Below, one piece after another: positions 55,716-63,950 of a DNA stretch of 64,000 bases (within the stretch, counting starts at the first letter, position 1; each line of letters starts with the position of its first letter). The translations under genes and the position numbers were made by a program. The notes under the pieces were generated by a model. That model had not been told where the DNA came from, searched no databases, and saw only the letters and a list, made by a program, of their open reading frames with translations. Origin of the DNA: Collinsella provencensis (GTDB taxonomy: Bacteria > Actinomycetota > Coriobacteriia > Coriobacteriales > Coriobacteriaceae). Location of the stretch: positions 860,530 to 924,529 of the forward strand of contig NZ_LT904908.1 of NCBI RefSeq assembly GCF_900199705.1, given 5' to 3'.

Positions 55716-56064
55716 GTTTGCATCCTTTCTATAAGCACCGTCCACCGGTGCTGTCCGCAGCCCGCCACTCGCCCAAGTGCCAAGCCAAACTTGCTCAAAA
55801 CGGAACAAACTCGCTCGAAAGGGCTTGTATAAGACCCTTCGAAGTTGTTCGATTCACTGCAAGCACGCTCGATTGCGGTGAGCGAATGACATCAACGTTT
55901 ATAGGTATAACATACTTTCGACGCATTTTCCACACATTTTTTTGCGATTTTGAGCCTTTCTGTTCGTTTTCTTTCGAATTGAGGCTCTCAATGTTCGTTT
56001 TATTCTGTACTATAATGTCCATAGTTCTGTAGTGGGACATTTCCCATCTGAGACAGGAGGACAT
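55716..56064. promoter_or_regulatory. Divergent control region of the PTS operon and dhaKL
   Basis: A perfect TATAAT at 56011-56016 probably serves dhaK. TGTTCGTTTT occurs twice (55961-55970 and 55992-56001, 31 bp apart); the second, AATGTTCGTTTTATTCTG, resembles a GlpR/DeoR-type site. On the minus strand TTATACCTATAAA (about 55900-55915) can be the -10 region of the PTS operon. A DeoR regulator is encoded 1.75 kb away. Confidence 0.5.
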
Positions 56065-57072
56065 ATGAAGAAGATCATCAACGATCCCGAGAACTTCGAA
56101 AGGGAGATGCTTGAGGGTATCTGCGCCGCCTATGGCGACAAGGTTGGCCTTCTTGAGGACGATCCCAAGGTGCTTGTGAGCAAGTACCCCGTTCGCGACG
56201 GAAAGGTCGGCATCGTGACCCTCGGCGGTTCCGGTCACCTTCCTGTGTTCCTCGGTTACGTTGGTCAGGGCATGCTCGATGCCTGCGCAGTCGGTAACGT
56301 CTTCGCCAGCCCTTCCGCCAAGGTTATGACCGACGCCATCCGCTATGCCGACCACGGCAACGGCGTTCTGTGCCTGTACGGTAACTATGGTGGCGACAAG
56401 CTCAACACCGCCATGGCCCGCGAAGAGGCCGATTTCGACGACATCGAGACCGCTGAGGTCATCGTTGCTGACGACATCTGCTCCTCCCCTGTCGAGACCA
56501 AGGAAAACCGCCGCGGTGTCGCCGGTATGGTGTACGCCTTCAAGATCGCCGGTGCTTCCGCTGACAACGGTGACGACCTCCAGACCGTTGCCGCCAACGC
56601 TGAGAAGGCCCTGGCGAACATCCGCACCATGGGTGCTGCTCTTACCCCCTGCATCGTTCCGCGCGCAGGCGAGCCTGGCTTCACCATCGGCGACGACGAG
56701 ATCGAGATCGGCATGGGCATCCACGGCGAGCCCGGCATCGAGGTCCGCAAGATGATCACCGCTGACGAGCTGGCCGAGACGCTGTTCGCTCCCATCAACG
56801 CCGAGCTCCAGCTTGGCGAGGGCGATGAGTGCTCCGTTATGATCAACGGCCTGGGCGCCACCCCGCTCGAGGAGCAGTTCATCCTGTACCGCAAGATCGC
56901 TCAGCTCATCGAGGGCTGCGGTGCATCCATCGTGATGCCGCATGTGGGCGAGTTCGCCACCTCCATGGAGATGGCCGGCGTATCCCTCACGATCTTCAAG
57001 CTCGACGCTCAGCTTAAGGAGCTCCTGCTCCAGGACGCCAACACGCCGTTCTACACCACCGCTAACAAATAG
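56065..57072 (+). CDS. dhaK: Dihydroxyacetone kinase subunit DhaK-like
   Basis: A 335-residue DAK1-domain protein, the substrate-binding part of a DHA or related ketose kinase. The covalent substrate-binding His is in EIGMGIHGEPG (residue near 218), with GGSGHLPVFLGYVG and GNVFASPSA near the N-terminus, and GNYGGDKLNTAMA in place of the usual NYTGDxMNF. The ATG at 56065 follows AGGAGG. DhaL lies 57 bp downstream; no DhaM gene is seen, so the phosphate donor (ATP or a PTS protein elsewhere) is open. The variant loop may signal a substrate other than DHA, such as a tetrulose. Confidence 0.85.
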   Translation: MKKIINDPENFEREMLEGICAAYGDKVGLLEDDPKVLVSKYPVRDGKVGIVTLGGSGHLPVFLGYVGQGMLDACAVGNVFASPSAKVMTDAIRYADHGNGVLCLYGNYGGDKLNTAMAREEADFDDIETAEVIVADDICSSPVETKENRRGVAGMVYAFKIAGASADNGDDLQTVAANAEKALANIRTMGAALTPCIVPRAGEPGFTIGDDEIEIGMGIHGEPGIEVRKMITADELAETLFAPINAELQLGEGDECSVMINGLGATPLEEQFILYRKIAQLIEGCGASIVMPHVGEFATSMEMAGVSLTIFKLDAQLKELLLQDANTPFYTTANK

Positions 57073-57129
57073 GTAATAGTGTGGGGTCACATGGTGGCCC
57101 CACATTTGTCTCTCGAGAGGGGAAACATT

Positions 57130-57720
57130 ATGCTCGATTCCGCCACCCTGAAAGCTAAATTCAACGCCATCGCCCAGATCATGGCCGACAACTGCGATTA
57201 CCTCGTTGAGCTCGACCGCCAGAACGGCGACGGCGACCTGGGCTTCTCCATGAAGAGCGGCTTTGGCGACACCGCCGCCGCCCTTGAGGCCTCCGACGAG
57301 ACCGACCTGGGCAGGCTTTTCCTGCTCGCTTCTCGCACGTTCAACGAGTCTGCTCCCTCCAGCCTCGGCACCATCCTCTCCATCGGCATGATGGGTACCG
57401 CCAAGGCGCTCAAGGGTTCCCAGACCGCCACTGCCGAAGAGGCTTCCGCCGGTCTTAAGGCCGGTCTCCAGGCCATCATGGACCGCACCGGTTCCTCCCT
57501 TGGCGAGAAGACGATTCTCGACTCCCTCGCCCCTGGCATCGAGGCCCTTGCTTCCGGCGACCTGGCCGCCGCTGCCGAGGCTGCCGCCAACGGCTCCGAG
57601 GCAACCAAGCAGATGCTCGCCAAGCACGGCCGCGCCGCATATTACGGTGAGAAGAGCCTGGGCATCCTCGACGGCGGTTCTGTCGTCGGTCGCCTGATCT
57701 TTGAGGCCATCGCCAAGTAA
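57130..57720 (+). CDS. dhaL: Dihydroxyacetone kinase subunit DhaL-like
   Basis: A 196-residue DAK2 domain, the nucleotide-binding subunit. The metal/ADP loop is VELDRQNGDGDLGFSM (canonical LDxxxGDGDHG, with Leu in place of His), followed by PSSLGTILSIGMMG, EKTILDSLAPG and GILDGGSVVG where most DhaL proteins have LDPGA. These substitutions and the partner's variant loop suggest a divergent branch. The ATG at 57130 follows GAGGGG. A bidirectional terminator follows. Confidence 0.83.
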   Translation: MLDSATLKAKFNAIAQIMADNCDYLVELDRQNGDGDLGFSMKSGFGDTAAALEASDETDLGRLFLLASRTFNESAPSSLGTILSIGMMGTAKALKGSQTATAEEASAGLKAGLQAIMDRTGSSLGEKTILDSLAPGIEALASGDLAAAAEAAANGSEATKQMLAKHGRAAYYGEKSLGILDGGSVVGRLIFEAIAK

Positions 57721-57755
57721 CACCACGTCGAAACATACCGACACGGCTTAAAACC

Positions 57756-57789
57756 AAGGCCCGCCGCAATTCTCGTTGCGACGGGCCTT
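57756..57789. terminator. Bidirectional terminator between dhaL and the DeoR gene
   Basis: AAGGCCCG(CC)GCAA-type arm (57756-57769) pairs with TTGCGACGGGCCTT (57776-57789) around a 6-base loop, between convergent genes. Confidence 0.85.
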
Positions 57790-57813
57790 ATTCATGTTCA
57801 CTCTAATGTACGT

Positions 57814-58590
57814 CTAAAGCGGGAGCTTCAAAAGCTTCGACGCATAGTCGCCAAGCTTTTCGATGCGCTCCTGCGGTGCGTCCGGTTCGACAACGATGGC
57901 GTCGAGGTCCGAGAGATTGAAAAACGTAAAGAACTCACGCTCGCCGATTTTGCTTGAATCTGCAAGGAGGATGCGCTTTTTTGCCACGCTGAGAGCACAC
58001 CGCTGGAACTCTGCCTCCTCCATATATGCAGATGAGATGCCACTTCCATCAACACCGTCGCTGCTCACAAACGCGATATCGGTACCAAGACGAGAGATGA
58101 ACTCTTCGGCAAATGAACCAGTGAACGCTCCGATGTGTCGGTCGTAAGAGCCGCCGATCAAAAAGAGGTCGTAATTCTCTTCTTCGCTCAATTCGTTAAA
58201 CACGGGTAGTGAATTGGTAACGATGCGTAAACGGCACTTTGGCAGAAACGGCACCATGGACTCGACTGTTGTACCCGCAGCGAGATAAACCGCCTGGCCT
58301 TCCTCGATCAAGGATGCCGCGATTTGGCCAATCGCGCGCTTTTCTTCGGCGTGGCGCGTTTGCTTGATGCTGCGGGAATAATCTCGAAACATGACGGGGG
58401 CATCATACTGGTCAATTGCCGCCGCGCCACCATGAACGCGTCTAAGCAGACCGCGTGCGCCGAGCTCCTCGAAGTCCCTTCGAATCGTCACTTCGGACAC
58501 GTTCAGTTTTTGTGCGACTGCTTTAACGGAAACAGTTCCGTTTTTTTCCAACAAACGGCAGATTTCATTTTGGCGATCTATTCGGATCAT
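57814..58590 (-). CDS. DeoR family transcriptional regulator
   Basis: A 258-residue sugar-phosphate-responsive repressor. The helix-turn-helix is in residues 1-57 (QNEICRLLEKNGTVSVKAVA, then SEVTIRRDFEELGARGLLRRVHGGA) and the DeoRC ligand domain follows (AAGTTVESM, ITNSLPVF-like VTNSLPVFNEL, GGSYD, FVSSDGVD). The ATG follows GAGAGG. It lies next to dhaKL and the ketose-bisphosphate aldolase, and is a candidate regulator of either; TGTTCG-type sites in 55961-56001 are possible targets. Confidence 0.87.
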   Translation of the reverse strand: MIRIDRQNEICRLLEKNGTVSVKAVAQKLNVSEVTIRRDFEELGARGLLRRVHGGAAAIDQYDAPVMFRDYSRSIKQTRHAEEKRAIGQIAASLIEEGQAVYLAAGTTVESMVPFLPKCRLRIVTNSLPVFNELSEEENYDLFLIGGSYDRHIGAFTGSFAEEFISRLGTDIAFVSSDGVDGSGISSAYMEEAEFQRCALSVAKKRILLADSSKIGEREFFTFFNLSDLDAIVVEPDAPQERIEKLGDYASKLLKLPL

Positions 58591-58746
58591 CTTTTATGCC
58601 TCTCAAATTATGGCTATGGGCTACCCCATGACAATAATTTACATCATATACCTGCGTTTTTTATTCACGTCTATCACAATGAACGGAAAATGCGGAATCG
58701 CGCTTCGAGAAGCCCATGCCTTATTCGCACAAAAACGATCAAAAAA

Positions 58747-58773
58747 ATGCCCAAGGGAATATCCCTTGGGCAT
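58747..58773 (-). terminator. Terminator of the class II aldolase gene
   Basis: ATGCCCAAGGGA (58747-58758) pairs perfectly with TCCCTTGGGCAT (58762-58773) over a 3-base loop, followed by seven U on the minus strand. Confidence 0.93.
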
Positions 58774-58795
58774 CTCGTTCGCAATCGACTTGCTT

Positions 58796-59647
58796 TTATG
58801 CGCGACCGACGGAGCCGAGGTTCTCCATGCGGATCTTTACGATCTTGGTGATCTCGGCCATGCCCGCCTTGCCCGGCTTCTTGGGGTCGAAGCAAGCAGG
58901 GTTCTCGGCCATATAGGCCATGTAACCCTTCGTGTAAGCCTGACGCAGCTCGGTTGCGTAGTTCACCTTGCAGATGCCGCTCTTCACGGCCTCGGCAACC
59001 TGCTCATCGGGCACGCCGGACGTGCCATGCAGAACGAGCGGCACATCCACAGCAGCGGCGATGGCTTTGACGACGTCCTGCTCGATGTGCGGGGTCTCGG
59101 TGTACACGCCGTGGGCAGTACCGACACCAATGGCAAGCGAGGTGCAGCCCGTGCGCTCGACGAACTCCTTGGCCTCAGCGGGATCGGTATACGGAGACTC
59201 GCCCTCAACTGCAGGGCCGTCGTCCTCCTTACCGCCCACCTTGCCAAGCTCGGCCTCAACCGGCACACCCATTGCGGCGCCGGCATCGGCAACGCTCTTG
59301 GTGAGGGCAATGTTGTCCTCAAAGGTCTCGTGCGAGCCGTCAATCATAACGGAGGTGTAACCCGTGCGCAGCGCCTTCATGCAACGATCGTAGCCGTCGC
59401 CGTGATCGAGGTGCAACGCCACCGGCACGGTCGCACGCTCGGCGGCGGCCTTCACCATGCCATAGAAGTAATCGAGGCCGGCGGTCTTGATGGTGCCCGG
59501 CGTGGTCTGCATGATCACGGGAGACTTGGTCTCCTCCGCGGCGGCGAGAACCGCCATGACGAACTCGAGGTTTTCGACGTTGAATGCGCCCACGGCGTAG
59601 TGGTTCTTCTGCGCATCGAGCAGCATTTCCTTGGTGGTAACGAGCAT
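58796..59647 (-). CDS. Class II ketose-bisphosphate aldolase (tagatose- or fructose-bisphosphate)
   Basis: A 283-residue zinc aldolase of the GatY/KbaY/FbaA type. Zinc ligands are in VALHLDHGDGYD (near residue 83), VEAELGKVGG and GTAHGVY (near 180) and LVLHGTSGVPD (near 207); substrate residues are in KVNYATELRQAY. It splits a ketose 1,6-bisphosphate to DHAP and glyceraldehyde 3-phosphate. The nearby PfkB kinase suggests tagatose 6-phosphate or fructose 1-phosphate as the pathway intermediate, but the two aldolase specificities are not separable by eye. The ATG follows AGGAG. Confidence 0.9.
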   Translation of the reverse strand: MLVTTKEMLLDAQKNHYAVGAFNVENLEFVMAVLAAAEETKSPVIMQTTPGTIKTAGLDYFYGMVKAAAERATVPVALHLDHGDGYDRCMKALRTGYTSVMIDGSHETFEDNIALTKSVADAGAAMGVPVEAELGKVGGKEDDGPAVEGESPYTDPAEAKEFVERTGCTSLAIGVGTAHGVYTETPHIEQDVVKAIAAAVDVPLVLHGTSGVPDEQVAEAVKSGICKVNYATELRQAYTKGYMAYMAENPACFDPKKPGKAGMAEITKIVKIRMENLGSVGRA

Positions 59648-60021
59648 GTGAGATCGCTCCTTTCGAGCCGGCGTGCACCGGATCTCTCAATTTGTCGCCT
59701 CCAGCAGGCGGTCTGTTGTTTGCATTGTACGAAATCGCCGGCCCGGGCGTTTTGAACAACTCACATGAAACCCCACGTCAAAGGCAAGAAAAAGAAAGAT
59801 GGAGCGCCTGAGTTTTCAACGCGTTCAATTAAGAACGAGCATCTTTCTTGAGCGTAAATGACGCCACGGAAGACGTGGGGGATATTCCCGACACCATGTT
59901 CAATCCCGTTTTCTCCTTCGCATATGTAAAAAGAAAAGAAAAGGCAACTTGTTTGCTTTGCGAAAAAGAAAGTATAAGAAAATAGAATCTGCACATTTCA
60001 TACATACATGGAGAACAGCTC
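59648..60021. promoter_or_regulatory. Divergent control region with nested inverted repeats
   Basis: CCCCACGTC (59771-59779) pairs with GACGTGGGG (59873-59881), and inside it AAGAAAGATG (59792-59801) pairs with CATCTTTCTT (59840-59849). Purine-rich runs (GAAAAGAAAAG and CGAAAAAGAAAG, 59930-59975) close to the DeoR gene may include its operator. No gene is seen. Confidence 0.55.
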
Positions 60022-60825
60022 ATGAGTTCTGCGATTAAAGCTTTTGCCGAGGAACGCCGTTCTGCAATCATGGATATGCTGGAACGCAACACCTCCATCC
60101 AAGTTGCCGATATCGTGCAGGCATTTGGCGTATCTTCGGTCACGGCCCGCGCCGACCTCGACGCGCTCGCATCCGCGGGAAAACTCCGCCGTACCCACGG
60201 AGGTGCCGTTTCACTGCACAAAACGCTTACCGTTTCCGTTCAAGATCAGCGCGTTAACGTCAACGTCGCCGCTAAACAGGCAATTGCCCGCGCAGCGCTG
60301 AACCTCGTACATGACGGTGACACTCTGTTTGTCGATTCGGGCACTACAGCGCTTGAATTCGTACGCATGCTAAGCTCTCGCAGTAATATCACGGTCATCA
60401 CCGCTGACATCACTATTGCCGACTTTATCGACGACAGCCTTCCCTCAGTCGATGTCGTCATGCTCGGCGGCACGCTGCGCAAAGGTCACCGCTATCTCTA
60501 CGGGCCACTCGCCACTTCCGCACTGGATACGTTGCACACCGATCTTGCCATCATATGCCCTGGGGCCTATGTGCATGAACGTGGATTCATGACCGATTTC
60601 GCACAGATGGCCGAGGTTAAAGCGGCCGCCATGGCAAGCGCGAGCACATCCGCCGTCCTCATGGACGCCAGCAAGTTCGGCGCTCGCGGAACCTACCGTT
60701 TTGCAGAGCTCAACGCTGTTGACTACATCGTTGTCGACCAGGACCCGGAACAACGGCTCGCCCAGACATTCGATGCGCTCGGCCCCACAGAGGTAAAGCC
60801 GAATCTGCTTATTGCTACGGAATAA
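60022..60825 (+). CDS. DeoR family transcriptional regulator
   Basis: A 267-residue DeoR-type repressor with its helix-turn-helix in residues 8-60 (ERRSAIMDMLERNTSIQVADI, then VSSVTARADLDALASAGKLRRTHGGAV) and a ligand domain with VDSGTTALEFV, GGTLRKGHRYLYG and LMDASKFG. It is divergent from the class II aldolase gene and convergent with the PfkB kinase gene, so it probably controls one or both in response to a ketose phosphate. The ATG follows GGAGA. Confidence 0.87.
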   Translation: MSSAIKAFAEERRSAIMDMLERNTSIQVADIVQAFGVSSVTARADLDALASAGKLRRTHGGAVSLHKTLTVSVQDQRVNVNVAAKQAIARAALNLVHDGDTLFVDSGTTALEFVRMLSSRSNITVITADITIADFIDDSLPSVDVVMLGGTLRKGHRYLYGPLATSALDTLHTDLAIICPGAYVHERGFMTDFAQMAEVKAAAMASASTSAVLMDASKFGARGTYRFAELNAVDYIVVDQDPEQRLAQTFDALGPTEVKPNLLIATE

Positions 60826-60830
60826 CGTTA

Positions 60831-60871
60831 CGCGTTTGCCCCGTGCACCCAAACGGTTCGAGGCAAACGCG
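60831..60871. terminator. Inverted repeat between convergent deoR and pfkB genes
   Basis: CGCGTTTGCC (60831-60840) is the exact complement of GGCAAACGCG (60862-60871), with a 21-base loop. U-runs are absent, so it is a weak terminator candidate. Confidence 0.55.
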
Positions 60872-60888
60872 ACTCTCCGTTTGTATCT

Positions 60889-61824
60889 CTACAGCTCAAT
60901 GACGGCGACGGAGTTGTATACCTCATCCCAACGCTCAATCAGCAAATGACCTGTCCGCGAATCCATAGCGTTGAGCTTGCCACAGGTGTTGCCCGTCTTG
61001 AGCAGCGTGACGTCGCTTGCGCCCGCCGCAATGGCATGCGCGAAGCCCGCGATCGTGGAATCGCCGGAGCCAGTGGCATTTACTGCTTCGATGGGCGGCG
61101 TTGCCACGCGATACGTCTTACCGTTATGGAATGCAAAGGAACCCGCAGCGCCCATCGACACAACAACCCATTCGATACCGGCAAAACGTGCATCGGCCTT
61201 CAGCGCGTCAGCAAGCTCGCCTACCTGTTCAGGTGTATACGCAGTTCCTAGCAGCGTATTAATCTCAGAAAGGTTGGGCTTGACGAGCGTGGGCTTGACT
61301 TCCGCTCCAAGAACGGCGTCAAGCGCGGAACCCGAGGTGTCGAGCAGCAAGGGCACCTGATGCTCCGCCGCAATGGAAACCAAACGCACATAGAAGTCGG
61401 CAGGAACGCCCGCAGGAAGTGAGCCAGAAACGGTGACGCAGTTGACTTGCTCCACGAGCTCGGAGAACTTCGCCACAAATGCCTCGAGCTCGTCTTCCAT
61501 AACCGTCGGACCACTCTCGAGGAATTCAGTTTGGTTGCCCTCATGCAGCACACTGATGCACACGCGCGTCTCCCCGGCAATGGGTGTGAAGTCATGTGCG
61601 ATACCATCGGCATCCATAAGTGAGCGCATGTAGGCGCCCATATGTCCGCCGAGCAGACCAGTTGCGAGCACATCGTTGCCCAACTGCGTGAGCACACGGC
61701 TCACGTTAAGGCCCTTGCCGCCTGCGGTCTTTTTCGGAACAACGCGGTTGACGTCGTCAATCACCAGATGGTCGATGGGATAGGACGTATCAATCGCCGG
61801 ATTCATAGTGACGGTGAGAATCAT
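60889..61824 (-). CDS. PfkB family sugar kinase (1-phosphofructokinase / tagatose-6-phosphate kinase type)
   Basis: A 311-residue kinase that uses ATP to make a ketose 1,6-bisphosphate. It starts ILTVTMNPAIDTSYPID, has the substrate motif TAGGKGLNVSRVLTQLG near residue 35 and the catalytic anion-hole motif NATGSGDSTIAGF near 248 (canonical GAGDS). These match the FruK/LacC subgroup. It supplies substrate for the class II aldolase encoded 1.2 kb away. The ATG follows AAGGG. A 21-bp gap separates it from the TPR-like gene upstream, so they may be co-transcribed. Confidence 0.88.
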   Translation of the reverse strand: MILTVTMNPAIDTSYPIDHLVIDDVNRVVPKKTAGGKGLNVSRVLTQLGNDVLATGLLGGHMGAYMRSLMDADGIAHDFTPIAGETRVCISVLHEGNQTEFLESGPTVMEDELEAFVAKFSELVEQVNCVTVSGSLPAGVPADFYVRLVSIAAEHQVPLLLDTSGSALDAVLGAEVKPTLVKPNLSEINTLLGTAYTPEQVGELADALKADARFAGIEWVVVSMGAAGSFAFHNGKTYRVATPPIEAVNATGSGDSTIAGFAHAIAAGASDVTLLKTGNTCGKLNAMDSRTGHLLIERWDEVYNSVAVIEL

Positions 61825-61845
61825 GTAAACAACCCTTCTGACGGG

Positions 61846-62454
61846 CTACTTACCCGTCGCTTTCTCGATAATGCGTTGCACGCGTGTGCGATACGAACGA
61901 GCACGCTCTTTGTCGCCGCGGTTCTCGTACTGCAAGGCAAGCATCTGGCACATGGCGGCCTCCTCGGCACCGGAAACATGCTCGAGCGCCTTTTCCATCT
62001 CTTCGATATACGCCGAAGAGCCCTTGAAGAACACCTCATAGGTCCTACGGCATGCCTCGACCGTAATCTTGTCCCCGCTCTCCTCGATAACCTCGAGCTC
62101 CTTGGTTGCGTTGGCCCTGTCTCTTGCTTCAGCGTACAAGTTGAACGCCCTGACGGCGAGCGCAAGACGCTGCTCCTTGTTCATCTTAAGGTCACGCATC
62201 TCATCAATGATCTGCTTGGCCTGTTTGACATCACCCATGCCAAGCATCGCATTGAGGCGCATGAACAGCAGGTTGTAACGCGGATACAGCGTCTGCGTCG
62301 ACCGTTTGTCCAGCAGGTCCAATACGTGCTCAAAGTCGCCCGCGCGCATATATTCTTCCAGTTTGGCAAACGTCTTGCGCTTGCTTATCTCGACATACGC
62401 AGTAATGGCGAGCGTGATGACAATGATTGCAATTCCGATAACCTGCATAGACAT
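61846..62454 (-). CDS. Membrane-anchored TPR-like protein of unknown function
   Basis: A 202-residue protein with one N-terminal membrane helix (VIGIAIIVITLAITAYVEI, residues 5-23) and a wholly helical cytoplasmic remainder with degenerate tetratricopeptide-like pairs (AGDFEHVLDLLDKR; MGDVKQAKQIIDEMRD; ENRGDKERARSYRTR). I do not recognise a named family. It lies between nagA and the PfkB kinase on the same strand, with 76 and 21 bp spacing. The ATG follows AAGGGCG. Confidence 0.7.
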   Translation of the reverse strand: MSMQVIGIAIIVITLAITAYVEISKRKTFAKLEEYMRAGDFEHVLDLLDKRSTQTLYPRYNLLFMRLNAMLGMGDVKQAKQIIDEMRDLKMNKEQRLALAVRAFNLYAEARDRANATKELEVIEESGDKITVEACRRTYEVFFKGSSAYIEEMEKALEHVSGAEEAAMCQMLALQYENRGDKERARSYRTRVQRIIEKATGK

Positions 62455-62530
62455 GCTTTGGCGCCCTTCTTCGCGTCCGAAGGCGCACCCCGCGGCAAAT
62501 CAAATCGGCCGCAGGGCACGCACCCATGGT

Positions 62531-63691
62531 CTATGCAGTATAAACCTCCTCGCCGCCCAAATAGGTGGCCTTGAGGCTCAGGTCGGAATCGAGCACCACG
62601 AAATCGGCATCGCGGCCGGGACGGATGGAACCGCAAACATCTGCGATGTCGTTGGCCTCTGCAGGCGCCTGAGTTGCCATGTAAATCGCCTCCTGCTTGG
62701 TGGCGATGCCCCAAGCAAAGACGTTCTTCACGGCGTCGCACATGTTGAGGATGGAACCTGCGAGCGAGCCGCCGTCCTTGAGGCGGGCGGTACCCTCCGC
62801 GACCACGACCGGAAGCTCTCCCAGGAAGTAATCACCGTCGGGCATTCCACCGGCGCACATGCAGTCAGTGATGAGCACGGTATACTCATGGCTCTTGGCG
62901 TTCATCACGATACCTGCGGAAACCGGGTTCACATGATGGCCGTCGCAGATGAGCTCCGAATAGGATTTGTCGGCAGAGGAAAGCGCGGCGCCCACCATGC
63001 CGGGCTCGCGATGATGCAAACCGCTCATGCCGTTGTAGGTGTGAACGAACACCTGGGCACCGGCGTCCAGGCATGCGCGAGCCTGGTCGCACGTTGCCGC
63101 GGAGTGTCCAAGCGCCACCACAACGCCCGATGCCACTGCCTCGGCAGTGAACGCAGGCGCATCCTCATACTCAGGAGCAACGGCAATCTTCTTCACGAGG
63201 CCCTTAGCGGCCGCCTGCCAGCGATTGAGCTTTTCCATGGATGGGGCACTCAGATACGCAGGATTCTGCGCGCCCTTGTACTTCTCGGTGAAGAAGGGGC
63301 CCTCTAGGAAGATGCCCTGGATGCGAGCGTGCGGCACGTCGTCGCCCATCTCGACATACTCGGCAACACTGGCGCAAGCCTCTTCGAGCTGCTCAGTACT
63401 CGCCGTGAGCGTGGTGGGCAGATACGACGTCACGCCGTTGCGCAGGATACCGCGCGATACGGCAGCAACGCTCTCGACCTTGCGGTCCATGATGTCGCAG
63501 TTATCGAAACCGTGAATATGCGTATCCACGTAACCGGGTGCGATCTCGAAGCCGGTGTAATCGACGATGTCGCACGCAGGCTCACTCGTCAGATACGCGC
63601 CGAACACGCCGTCCTCAACCATGAGATAACCACCACGGGCAACACGCGTGGGGAAATAAAACGCATCGGCTTTAATGGCATAGGTGCTCAT
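62531..63691 (-). CDS. nagA: N-acetylglucosamine-6-phosphate deacetylase
   Basis: A 386-residue amidohydrolase that removes acetate from GlcNAc 6-phosphate, the first committed step of amino-sugar use. It has YVDTHIHGFDNCDIMD near residue 60, the metal ligand Glu in GIFLEGPFF near 130, LGHSAATCDQA near 190, VHTYNGMSGLHHREPGM near 215 and the catalytic Asp in VLITDCMCAGG near 275. The ATG at 63691 follows AGGAGA; the 68 in-frame codons before it have no support. The gene downstream is a TPR-like protein; nagB is not seen in the window. Confidence 0.92.
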   Translation of the reverse strand: MSTYAIKADAFYFPTRVARGGYLMVEDGVFGAYLTSEPACDIVDYTGFEIAPGYVDTHIHGFDNCDIMDRKVESVAAVSRGILRNGVTSYLPTTLTASTEQLEEACASVAEYVEMGDDVPHARIQGIFLEGPFFTEKYKGAQNPAYLSAPSMEKLNRWQAAAKGLVKKIAVAPEYEDAPAFTAEAVASGVVVALGHSAATCDQARACLDAGAQVFVHTYNGMSGLHHREPGMVGAALSSADKSYSELICDGHHVNPVSAGIVMNAKSHEYTVLITDCMCAGGMPDGDYFLGELPVVVAEGTARLKDGGSLAGSILNMCDAVKNVFAWGIATKQEAIYMATQAPAEANDIADVCGSIRPGRDADFVVLDSDLSLKATYLGGEEVYTA

Positions 63692-63903
63692 GTGTTCTCC
63701 TAACATGAACGGCCGAACCGCCGCAACGCGGCGCCGGCATCTGTGTGTTATCTCGCGTGTACCCAAAAACCGCATACGGCAATTGGCAAACGAGATATAC
63801 ATGGCCTCAATGTATGGAATCCCCCGAAAGGTCCGTCTGGTGTAAAACGCAACGTGCCCGGTCTTCTTCATCCCAAGAACGCGCGCAAGGCCATACATGC
63901 AAA

Positions 63904-63936
63904 AGGGACGCGCACCGCCAGGCGGTACACGTCCCT
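63904..63936 (-). terminator. Terminator of the gene entering from the right edge
   Basis: AGGGACG (63904-63910) and CGTCCCT (63930-63936), with an inner ACCGCC/GGCGGT stem, followed by TTTT on the minus strand, 14 bp after the stop of the partial gene. Confidence 0.88.
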
Positions 63937-63950
63937 ACAGTAGAAAAGGC

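Noticed and set aside
55795-57744. 649-codon minus-strand ORF opposite dhaK-dhaL
   Set aside because: Its composition is that of an antisense shadow; both plus-strand genes have ribosome sites and family motifs.
59764-59850. Small plus-strand ORF beginning MKPHVKGKKKK
   Set aside because: No ribosome site; it lies over the nested inverted repeats and its composition follows the purine-rich arm.
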